Positions 1 to 10,354 of a DNA stretch of 64,000 nucleotides are shown piece by piece (the first letter of the stretch is position 1; each line of letters opens with the position of its first letter). Under the pieces are notes generated by a model. The model was not told where the DNA came from, ran no database searches, and saw nothing but the letters and a program-made list of their open reading frames with translations. The stretch comes from Eudorina sp. 2006-703-Eu-15 (Eukaryota; Chlorophyta; Chlorophyceae; Chlamydomonadales; Volvocaceae). Position numbers and translations under genes: made by a program. The DNA lies in NCBI GenBank assembly GCA_003117195.1, contig BDSI01000009.1, positions 806,001-870,000 of the forward strand. The letters are read 5' to 3'.

Positions 1-117
1 CAATGGCTCGGGGGTCTAGAGTCCCTGCCGGCGCACCGAGCTCTCGATGCGCTCCGTGTGTGTCAGTCCGCACGGAGCGCGAAGACACATCCTCAGGCGC
101 CGAAGACACACACACGC

Positions 118-216
118 ACTTGGGCACACGCGCACTTGGGCACACGCGCACTTGGGCACACGCGCACTTGGGCACACGCGCACTTGGGCACACGCGCACT
201 TGGGCACACGCGCACT
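118..216. repeat. 16-bp minisatellite, about 6 units
   Basis: The unit acttgggcacacgcgc is repeated head to tail about six times with almost no divergence, inside the intron upstream of the first visible exon. The low divergence points to recent expansion or slippage. Confidence 0.95.
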
Positions 217-343
217 TGTCCTCGCTGGACACACACTGGTGTCGCGTGGTGACTCAGTTCTCCTTCGGTACCCACTCATGGGCGTTTCCCGTCCGCGACC
301 CTGCCCCGCCCCGCCCTGTCCTGTTCTGTTCTGCTTCCCCCAG

Positions 344-1710
344 GTCTGCTTCCAGGAGGAGACGGTGGACGGGTTGGACGGCCTGGCCGCCTACATGAAC
401 GTCTTCATTCGGACCAACCCGGTGGCAACCGAGTACCGGCTCACAAAGGTGCGGCCGAAGGCGGGGGTGGGGGATTGGGGTTGAGGCGGCGGTGGCGGAC
501 TGGGGTTCAGGTGGGGGTGGGGGACTGGGGTTGAGGCGGCGGCCGGCGGGTGCGGCTGCTGAGCCGGGGCCCGTGGGGGCTGGGTGGGGCCTTGGGCTTC
601 CATTCATGGGGAACGTCTGCTTGCTGGCCGGTGATTGGAGACCAAGAGGATCGTGCCGTGCCATCGAACCAACCACGTGGGTGCGGACCCGCCGGGGCTG
701 AGTCGGCGCAGGTAAGGCACCGACCGGAGACCAGACGCCCGCGCCTCAAAACGCCGCACGCACCTCAACCCTCTCCCTCCAGGAAGGTCCCCTCACCCGG
801 GTTGCCATTCTGATCCCTGTTTCCTTCGGTGTCCTGTCCGCTCATGCCCCACCCCCTTATGTCAATAAAGACAGCGAAACCGCAAACGCCCCACCCCCTC
901 CCTACGGTCCCCGCAGGTGGTGGAGTACTGGGGCAGCACCCCGGGTGACGGCTGCGTGTACTACGTGATGCGGCCGCCCTGGGTGGCGCACGACAAGGTG
1001 GCGACCTTCTTCAAGCTCCACCCCGAGGTGGGTGGGTTGGGTGGATGGGTGGATGGATGGGTGGGGGGGAAGGGAGGTGTGTGTGTGTGTGTGGGGGGGG
1101 GGGGAGATAGGCTGGAGACGCTGGAGCAACCCCTGGGGTAGGGGGTTGCGCGGTGACGGACTCGCTTTCCCGCCAGGTGCTCATCGCCTGACGTGGCAGC
1201 CCGCGCCGCTGCTGTCCGCTGCGCCTGCAGGAGCGGGACTACCGGACCAGCTTCCCCGTGGTGGAGATGGAGGCGGAGCGGAAGGCACGGAAAAAGGTGC
1301 GGCCCGTCGGCGGACTAGGACCTTGCTTACGCCTTGACCTCCACAAATACATGGGGGGGGACCTGCGTCGTGTTACCTGTGTGACTAGTTTCTGCGAGCT
1401 GAACGAGTTGTCTCGCCTTCAGCCATCGGTTTCTTTCCTATATCTGCGGTGATTTTTTTGCCGAGGCTCCTTCCATTACCGGTATTCCCGTGTGCTGAAG
1501 CTGGAGTCCTGCGAGTCCGCTGTCCCACCGCTCTCTCTCTCTCTCTCTCTCCCTTGCTGGCTTGTGCCCGTCGTCATCCCTCACCAGGCGATCGAGGCGG
1601 GTCAGGACGAGATGGAGGTCGACCAGCGACTGAAGCAGCTGTCCGTGAGGGCGCAGCACTCGGCGCCGCCCTCCGACCTGCCCACCGCCAGGTCGGCGCG
1701 CAGCCGGTAG
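344..1710 (+). CDS. 3' part of an unrecognised multi-exon gene (starts left of the window)
   Basis: Four exons can be joined in one frame, all with phase-0 introns: 344-448, 917-1027, 1231-1296 and 1588-1710, the last ending in TAG. Each has a clean CAG acceptor and a GTGCGG or GTGGGT donor. The visible product is about 134 C-terminal residues. It begins with VCFQEETVDGLDGL, continues through EYWGSTPGDGCVYYVMRPPW and ends in a charged, helix-prone stretch (EMEAERKARKK, then DEMEVDQRLKQLS) and a basic tail, ARSARSR. No signal peptide or membrane segment is visible in this part. I do not recognise the family. The upstream sequence (1-343) is read as intron because it is mainly a 16-bp tandem repeat. 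Alternative acceptors near 1176 would bring a stop (VLIA then TGA), so the acceptor at 1230/1231 was chosen. The exon structure is fairly secure; the function is unknown. Confidence 0.68.
858..880 (+). repeat. Dispersed ~20-nt motif GTCAATAAAGACAGCGAAA, copy 1
   Basis: Lies in the intron 449-916 of the first gene, preceded by a C-rich run. Other copies are at 16553, 27337 (reverse), 28035 and 30938. The core TGTC-AATAAA-GACA has inverted TGTC/GACA arms. Confidence 0.85.
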
Positions 1711-4383
1711 CAGCCCCCACCCGCGCGCCGACGACGCAGTGGTGGTCTCGACGGCTCATGTCGACGGCTGCGTGGCCGCAGGCGTGGGCGGGGGCGGGGG
1801 CGGCACTGCAGGGGTGCTACGGGGGCTCGGGCAGCTGGAGAGGTGCAGCTTATACTGCGGACGGGGGCGAGCGAATGTTGTGCGTTCGGTCGGTCGCCCC
1901 GATAACATGCCATAGCGATAGGGATAGACGATAGAGCAATAGGGATATTGGGATAAGGGCAGAGGGTCGGAGCGGAAGTGTCTAGGGTGCACTCGTGTTC
2001 GGTAGTGGCTGTGGCTGTCAGGGGGCGATCAGCTGGCAGGGCGTACTGTGGAATCAGTTGGGATTCGGGATGCAGGGGTCGAGAAGTCCCCTGCGAGGGG
2101 GATATGGTTGGGGGACAGACGGAGCAGCGGCGCCGCGGGGCGCCGGAAGGCCTCTCGCCCGTTCGGAGGAGGGTGAGCGGGGGATCGTTGTGAGGAGAGG
2201 AGAAGAGGGATGGACCACTGTCCACGGAGGAGGTGACTCTCCGCGTTTCCCGCGTGACGCCCGGGCGATGGCTTCACGGCTTTGGGTACGGTAGTACGGT
2301 ATTGGCAGAGGGCAGAACGGGGAGAGGGCGACGGCGTGGCAAGGCTGGAGGCTTGGGTTGCCTTGCTGGGGTTGGGCGTGCGCGCTTGCGAGCCGAGCGC
2401 ATGCGATGCAAGGGCGATGCAATCCATGCACGGAGGGAAACTTGTGTCCGAACGGAAGGCTTCCTGACGGCGGCCTCTGATTGTCGGCCTCGCGGGAGAG
2501 AGGCCGCCCCCCTGGACTCAAGGGCCTTTGGCTGTACGGTGAGCGCATGTGGGGCTGTCCGTGGGGTGTGCGTCGGGGGCCTGCTGGGCTGCGAGGAGTG
2601 CCGGACGCGCACGGCCGTACATGCCGACGGACGCAAGCTTCCATACCCCTGCTGTACATCCGACCTCGCACCACGTGCAACCATACATCGATGTGCGCTT
2701 ATCCTCGGGGCGGATGGATGGGCCCATGCCGCCGGACCGCGCAGGTGGCGGTTCAATTGATCGCATGCCATCGAGCTTCACACGTGCCACACAGGCGATT
2801 CGCCGTACAAGAACATCCACGAACACGCGAACGGTGCCGGCCGCTTTGGGCCGCATGGCCAGCCTGATGCCGTACCATATCCGGTCGTTATCCATCCTTA
2901 TGGCTCCGAACAAAACGTCGTGAAAAAAACAAAAACGTTGCGTGTGGTGACGTCGTTGTCGTCCAGTGTAGAACTGTGCCAAGGCTTGAGATACCATCAA
3001 AACGAGAACGACGAACAGCTACTGCAGCTACTCACCCAAAGAGGGACAGGCGCGCAACGAAGAGCGCATAAGCCCGACGGCCCCATTGCCCGACCCCCAT
3101 TCTGTTCGGGGAGCAACCACACCCGCTGACTCCTGTTGGCAATCTGAACAAAAAGACCGACTGAAAAACAATTAATGCGCGCGCACAACCTGCATTAACA
3201 TGTTTGCCAATGACGTCGAACTTATACTGCGGTAGCATGCCGCCCAACCACTGGGCACCTCCCCTCCCTGCGGGGCCCCTCACCGACACCAGCCATCAAC
3301 CAAACTATGAACATCCCACGCGCCACGACGCAACCTTCCAGTAGAGCCCTCAACGCAGACGCTTGAAGCAGTTCTTTTTTTGAAGAGTGTGTGGCCAGAG
3401 ATTACGCATGCGCGCGATATCAACGCAGCGCCCGCAGCAGCGGCCCCACCCAGCTGGAGGACGGGGACACAGCGCAGTCGTCTTGCCCGTCTTGACCCCG
3501 GGGCAGTGGCAACTGGCTGTGCGTCTAGGTGCACTGGCGCCCGGCTCTGGCCACGGCCGGGGCCCACTGGCCTAGGACCCCACCTCCACACGCCGCGCAA
3601 TGCAGTGCCCAGAGCTTCCCTCCGCAGAATATATGAATCGGACCGACCGCAAAACTCCTCAGTCCATCGTCAAGAGCAGAGCTTGGAAAGCCTGGCGGTG
3701 CAGTGCTGCAGGGGTCGGCACTGTGCAGCACCTCTTCACAGGACATCCTTCATGGAAGTACGGATGCCATGTAGTACTGAACGCAACGCCCCGAACAGAC
3801 CGCTTAATCACACGCAAACCGAAAGATGACAGCACAAACGAAGGGGTATATGATCATAGCGTAAGACAGGAGCAGCTCCCAAAGGTGGGAAGTGCCCATC
3901 GGGCGCCGTGCTGCGCCGCGCTGTCGTCGAGTCCCTCAGTCAGTCAGTCAGTCAGTCAGTCAGTCAGTCAGTCAGTCAGTCAGTCAGTCAGTCAGTCATT
4001 CCATCAGTCGGTCAGTGACGTGAGTCAAACGGTCAATCCCCTCTCGCAAACCGACGAAGCCGCAGCAGTGCAGCCGCGGTAGTGACGTTGACAAGCACGT
4101 GCCGACAAAGACCTCCGTGCCCTTCCCCGATGCGACGCCGCCGCCAGGTGGACGAGCTCCCTGACACGTTTCACCGCCGACCGCCCTTCGCCTGAGCTGC
4201 CGTGCCCATCATTCCCTTAACGGTCGAGCGGGTTCCTTTGCTAAACACACGAACACGGTGTGCCGCCCGTCGCAAAGCGCGTTCCTGCATAGCTAGCCGC
4301 CACTGGGTACCCGCGTACCGCCCCGCGCTTCCACCCCAAGTCCTGCACCCATCCCAGCCCTATGTGCGGAGGCCGCCAGTACC
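1711..4383. other. Intergenic region between convergent genes
   Basis: About 2.7 kb between the stop of the left-edge gene (+) and the stop of the MFS transporter (-). It should hold both 3' UTRs. No exon chain with consistent splice sites was found; open frames of 60-200 codons overlap each other in several frames and show no recognisable motif. It contains a (CAGT)n tract at 3936-3998. Confidence 0.6.
3936..3998. repeat. (CAGT)n microsatellite
   Basis: About 15 uninterrupted cagt units followed by a decayed edge (catt, ccat, cagt, cggt). Confidence 0.97.
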
Positions 4384-7300
4384 TCACCGACCCGTGGGCC
4401 TGCGCGGCAGCAGTGGCGTCGTGAGCTCCTCGCTGCCGCTGGCCGCCCCGCGCTGCCCACCCGCCGCACAGCGGCCCCCGCCCTCCAGCTCCTCGACGTC
4501 TTCCTCCTCCGTCGTCATCACCATCACCGTCACGCCCTCACCCTGCTCTGGCACCGCCTCCTCTTCCTCATCTTCCTCTTCTTCCTCCGTTCGGCGCCAC
4601 TCATCGACCCACCTCGCGCCCAACAGTGCGCCCAGCACCATCGCCAGCTGCACCCCCGACATAGCCAGCGCCACCGCCATCAGAGCGCCGTACCCCATGC
4701 GGGTGTGCTCGGCCAGCCACGGTACGGCAGCCGGACACAGCGTCGACGCCAGCCCGGCAACGGAACTTAGGATGCCGTTGGTGAAGCCGTCCAGCTGCAG
4801 ATGGTCCCCCGTGAGACTGACGGCGTTGGCGAAACCCGTGGACACGCCCACACCCACGAGACACACGGCGGTGTACAGCGCCCAGGAGGGCAGGCCAGCG
4901 CCGAAAGCGGCGGCGGCAGCGGCGGCCGTCGACGCGTCGGCGGCGTCTCCCGGAGCCAGCCAGGGGATCTGCGGGTGGGGGCAAAAGACGGTGTAGGTGT
5001 GTGGTGGTCCGAAATTAGGGTGTGTGTGTTTCTTTGTGCGCGTTCGTAGGCATGCGGCCTTGGCCACACGGACTCACACCACAATGCTTTGCGCGCGTGC
5101 GACCCTCTCGTTATTTCCAGAACGGACCCGCCTGCGAGCAAAACGCCGTGTAGTCAGCACCGTCGAGGACGATCCGGGACGATGCAGGATAACGTAATGA
5201 TGCGTGCAAGCGAAGAAGCGTGCATGCCAAGGCAGCAAAATGGACGGGTGTAGGCGGCGTTGACGCATATGGTTGTTAAGAGAACTGAGTCGTGAGAAGA
5301 GAGGGGTCCAACCAAGGAGCAGTCATGTGTGCGTATATGCATGCGTCCGGCGCGAGAGGAAACTGAACAGGCGCTTGTTCTCCGCAAGTTCTGACCCAGC
5401 ATCACCACGTACGGCAGTCATGATTCCAGGTGCAACCGATTCGGGGATTCAGTGCAAATGGCGCGCGCTGCCTTTCCTTCGCCGTCAGCTATGCACCACT
5501 ATACCCCCGCCCCCAGTCCCCATCGCCCAGCCAGCCGCCAGGCCCACCCAACGCGCCCTTCCCCGCACCTTGGGGATCCCCGCCACCGCCATGCCCGCCC
5601 CCGCCACCGCGAAGGGACTCGTGATCAGCAGCACCCAGGAGGCGTGCAGGAAGGGCGCCGCCGCCACCGCCGCCATCCGGGTACCCGTGAAGGCCGCCCA
5701 ATAGGCGGCGGTGACCGCGTGTGCGCTCGCCTCATCCAGGCCCGCGGCCCGCTCACAGTATGTGGTGACCCAGGCGCCGAAAGAGGCCTGCGGGAAAGGA
5801 GATGACAGAAAGGCCCAGGAGGGGTCAAGAGGTAGGGTCGGTGTACACGATACGGTGCCCAGCTAGCCAACGGGCAGGTGACGCGCGCGCCGCATTCGCT
5901 GCGCCATACATGCCCCCATGCGCCCCATGGTAGGATAGACCGAGGGAAGGGACAGACGTGGGAAGAGGGAAAGGGGAAGAGGGAAAGGGGAAGAGGGAAA
6001 GGGGAGGAGGTAAACATCGGTGGCAGCCGCAGGCAGGCGTGGGCGGGCGGTGTGCACCTGCGTGGAGATGTTGGCGAAGAGCAGCAGCACCACCGGCAAC
6101 AGCACTGGCCAGCCCATCCGCAGCTCGTGGACGTAGCGGCGGAACAGGGCCGCGGTGGGCGACAGCGGCGCCGACCCCTTGCCGTGTGCCGCCGCGCGGT
6201 GCTGCGACACCGCACCGGCACCGCCCTCCGCAGCGTGGCAAGAGGAGGGGTGACCGCCTTGCCCCCCCGGCAGGGCCTCCATATCATGCGGGCCTGACAC
6301 TGCCATGGCAGCGGCGGTGGAGGCGCTGGCACCACCTCGCCGCCACAGCCTGGGCGGCGCAGCCACGAGCGCCATCCCGGCGCCCTGCTTTTCGTGCTGC
6401 TGCTGCTGGAACTTGCGCTGCTGCTGTTGCAGACGCTTGACCTGCTCCGCAGCCGCGGACAGAATGTCCGATGAGCTGTCGTGCGGCGCCGCCGCTGCGG
6501 CTGTTGCGGCCCCGTGCACGGGGTTCTCAAACTCGGGCGACGAATCGCCGGTGCCGTCGTCGGCGCCGTCAGGATGGCGGCAAGTCTGGTCGGCGGCGCC
6601 GGAGCCTGCCTCGTCCGAAGTGGGCGGAGACGTGGACAGCGCACTGCCAAAGCCGCCGTCCGTGCCGCTGTTCGACCCAGTCTCCCCACTGCCGCTGCTG
6701 GCCGCACCGCCGTTGCCCGTCGGCGGCAGACTCGCAGCAGCCGGGGCAGGCGCGCCGCGCATCGCAGCCGCATCCGCAGCGCCGGTGACCACTGCCGCTT
6801 GCGGCGGCGCGCCGGCACCCGCGGCGGCGTCAGTAGAACTTGCCGTACTGGACGAGCCCCAGGTTGCGCCGCCGTCCGCGGCTGATGCTGGTGTGGATGT
6901 TGTCGCGGGGCCTATTGGGGCACCGAAGTTCCCGTCCGCCTCGCCGCCGCCGTCGAACGTCCGCGGCGGCTGGCTGCCCACCGAGGTCGGCGGAGACTCC
7001 AGACCGCTGCAGGTACCGCAACACGAACACGAACACGGGTCTTCAGGGCACGATGAGGTCGCAAGGTCACGATGAGGTCGCAAGGTCACGACACACAGAG
7101 CGCGACAAGGACCAAGGTCGGCTTGCAAGTAGGAATAGTGATCGTTACAATGCACCCCAACATTGGTATCCCCAGGCGCAGAACTCGGCGCAGAAATCGG
7201 CGAGGGACGTTGTGGTTGTAGGGTTAACGGTGACGCTGCGTGCGGAGGGGCTGCTGTCGGGACGCCGCGGCTCGGACTGTCACCTGCGGCTAGGTGCTGC

Positions 7301-9421
7301 CGCCACGCCTCCAAGGCCCCCGCCGCAGCCACTTACTTGAGGTCAAGCACCGAAGCAAAGGACAGCGAGCTCGAGAGATCACCGGGACTGCTGCCGCCGG
7401 GGCCGTCGCTGCCGCCCGAACCGGGTCCCGCCCGCTTCGGCTTCGCCCGTTGGGCGGACAGGCTCATCTGTGTGCGCGAGTCATCATCCTGGACCACCGC
7501 TGGGCCTCCCGCTTGCTGCTCGTGGTTGTGATGGTGATGGTGCTGCTGGGGCCGCGGCGGACTGGGCAGGCTGATGGCCCACAGCGCGCAGGCCGCCGCA
7601 CCTGCGGGCCCAAAGTTGTGGCAGGCGACATCGCCGTCAGAGCACGCCCACCGTGGCCGGCGGAATCATGGGCCACAACGGGGAAAGGGGACAGCACCGT
7701 ATTGGAAAGAAACGGATGAGGATGTGTCGTTGGTTGTGCTTCTTGTCTGCAGCAAGGACCATCGATACATATGTTACCGAACAACCGATGGCTCCACGGT
7801 GCGATGATGCTATGCAGCCCCAGCGAGGATGGTAAGGATGTCAGCCAGGTCGACCAGCTGCGACAGCCCCACCCGACGGCAACCCCAATGCACCACAATC
7901 GCACCAGTGCCCTACATGGCAGCGGAGAACCCATTTCTGCCAACCTACCTCAACTCGCACTCTCGATGACTACGTCAACCCCACGAGCCGACTGTAACCC
8001 TTACCCGAAGACCGCAACCCCCAAACAAAGCACCCTGGCCCCACGCGCCTGCAGACACTGCGTAATATGCCGCCGCCGCTGGACCACCACGCACTGCAAA
8101 CGGGCCCCCGCCTCCTCCTCCTCCTCCTTCGGTTGACCCCGGACCCACGCCGTCGCCGTTATGTGGTGCTTGGTGGGGCCGCTGCGACTCGGCAGCTCCC
8201 ATGGTGGCCAGATCCGCGAGCACCGGGGCGAGGAAGCAGCCCACACCGAAGAGCGCCGAAGCCAGGTTCAGCCAGGCGCCTTGGGAGGCGGGGTAGCGCC
8301 AGAGGATGAGCGCGTTGGCGCCTACAGCGGGCAGGGAGAGGGGTAGACGGCAGAGCGAGGGGCGGCGGGATGCGATGAACCGCGGGCGCGACGATGCGCC
8401 TGGCCGGGGCATACGCATGGGGAGGGGCGGAGCATGGCGACGCGCCCGACACCGCTGTAGATACATCCGGGAATCTCAGCGATGCGGAAGGGAGGACAGC
8501 GTCGGAGCAAGGGAGACTAAAGCGGTGGGAACCAGTCCACCAGTGTTCTTGGCCACAGGCACCCGCACGGCTGCAGGGACCCCAATCGACCACTGCGGCT
8601 TCCCCCACCCGGCACGGTCGGCCGCACGTTGATCAAGAGGTGCCCGGTCCCGTATCCTCGGCCTCACCTGTGGTGATGGCGTTGAAGGTGAGGGCTGCTG
8701 CGCAATACGTCGCTGCCAGGACCGCCAGATGGGCGCAGTGCGGCAGCAGGAGGAAAGTGGTCGCCTATGTGTGAAGTTAAAGCGACAGTGGTGGGACAGG
8801 CGTGATGACAATACAGCCACTACGTGCGAGAGGCCATGAAAGGAGGGCACCGCCCTGGATAAATGATTCCTTGGAGTGCAGTAGGCACCAGGCAATGCTG
8901 CCAAGACAAATTTGTGAGCCGTACGCTTGTCCATACCTGTAGAGCCAGCGCACCGGCCAAGACCGTGTGACCGGGAAGCTTGTCAAGCAGCCAGCCAGCA
9001 GGGATGCCGCCAACTAACAAGCCGATACCGCCAAGTCCAACCACTGCGTGGGAGTGAAAGAAACACGAGTCACAAATTCGGCCGCATGTGCCTTACAACG
9101 AAAAAACGGCTTAGTTGCGTGAAAAGCATGATACAGTGAAAGCAATTTAAATTGAGAAGCTTCCGATGTCTTGGCGAATGGCATGTGCTTAGAGCGTCTG
9201 CACCGTTGCTGTTTGACCCGTTGGCAGGCGCCGACGTGTTGTGAAAAAAACGTACCACCGCCAAGTGCCGCCTCAGCGACTCCCACTTGGGTCGCCAAAC
9301 TGTTGACTGTCGGCCCGACGATGTTGAGCTCAATACCCAGAACAAGGGATGCCACGCAATAAAGCAGTCCATGAGACAAACCACCGCAGCAACGCGCCGT
9401 GGTATGCGTCGCCTGTGGCAT
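4384..9421 (-). CDS. MFS transporter of the MFSD4/NaGLT1 (sodium-dependent glucose transporter 1-like) type
   Basis: Eight exons join into an 891-residue protein: 9256-9421, 8937-9043, 8668-8764, 8034-8321, 7337-7601, 6058-7006, 5569-5787, 4384-4968. Intron phases agree throughout. The N-terminal half has MFS features: GIELNIVGPTVNSLA in helix 1, then LVGGIPAGWLLDKLPG, the helix 2-3 loop signature, then GANALILWRYPASQGAW and ALFGVGCFLAPVLADL, which match the MFSD4 family. After helix 6 (near residue 222) comes an unusually long, low-complexity, presumably cytosolic loop of about 370 residues. It includes a glutamine-rich coil (LQQQQRKFQQQQHEKQ). The second half begins at GWPVLLPVVLLLFANIST. 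The C-terminus is acidic (EEEEEDEEEE) and ends in LLPRRPTGR. It is probably a polytopic membrane solute carrier; the substrate cannot be read from sequence. The ATG at 9421 is the first in frame before helix 1. Confidence 0.85.
5966..6007. repeat. Purine-rich tandem repeat (gaagagggaaagg)n
   Basis: About three units of a G/A-only 14-bp repeat inside the MFS transporter intron 5788-6057. On the coding strand it is a polypyrimidine tract. Confidence 0.8.
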
Positions 9422-10354
9422 TCCTCAATCCTCGGGAAGCAGAACAACGGAAAGAATAGAAATTCTAGACCCCAACGCCAAAAGCAACCGAACGTCTCGC
9501 AGGTTTAAGTGGTTGCCAACTGAACTGCAGGGGCGAAGGCAAAGCTACCAATGCATTTGAAATTGAAAGAAGTATTGCTATCAACGAGCTTGCTATCTGC
9601 AGGTTTGCACTGTGGAAGTAAAGTTTGGAACTTGGGATGGTTGCTGGTTTGACAACGGTTTTGTAATTTGTCAAGACCTTAAGACTTGCTGCAAAGCACA
9701 TCCCGCAGGGCAACCTCAGCCGCCTGCACTGTTCATAAGTTGCGGCGCTCCATGCAGCTGGCGCGATCATGTGCAGGCCATGCGCAGTGAATTGCATCAC
9801 GAGCCGCACGGCAATGGGACGAGCACTCTTACGCGATATTTATTTTCACGAACATTTTACATGTCCAAACCTGTTTCACCTCCTCTAAAAATAATAATAT
9901 AATCTGCATGAAGTCCCGTCAACATGTACCCGTTGTGACTACATTTAGCAGTCTCACCCGGAACACCGCCAAGCACCAACCCTCAACAGAGCGTTGGGTA
10001 GGCATCCCACTCCCGCTGCTCAAAAATAAGCACCGCCCCTTGTCCTGCACAACAATCCAAGTTGTTAAGCTGCCAGCGCGAAAGTTCCGTCCCGCCACGG
10101 CCATGCGTAGTGCATCCCCAACACCGACCACAAGCACATTGAACGCCGGTCTCGCCACGACCCAATGAGCAAGAGCAGCTGCAAAACAAACGATGAGAAG
10201 CGATCAAAAGAGTGAAGTTGCGCCGCTGGGCCTTTACGCGTTTTTTTGCCAGAGCCCAGAAGCGACGTGCGCCTCTAGTGTTCCCCCATTTCATAAGCCT
10301 TGTGTGAGAGCGGTGTTGGTCCGCAAAGTTGTCGCACGCCGAACCCCATCAGGT
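9422..10354. other. Intergenic: MFS promoter and COX2A 3' region
   Basis: About 930 bp, less GC-rich than the coding sequence, with an A/T run near 9885-9902. It must contain the MFS transporter 5' region and the COX2A 3' UTR. No coding signal is seen. Confidence 0.6.
9857..9861 (-). terminator. Candidate polyadenylation signal TGTAA for COX2A
   Basis: TTACA on the plus strand is TGTAA on the coding strand, the usual green-algal polyadenylation signal. It lies about 490 nt beyond the COX2A stop. A pentamer is weak evidence on its own. Confidence 0.3.

Noticed and set aside
118..216. Regular repeats that could be mistaken for a CRISPR array
   Set aside because: Units are directly adjacent with no unique spacers, and the genome is eukaryotic; these are minisatellites. 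The same applies to 49267-49338 and 52407-52514.
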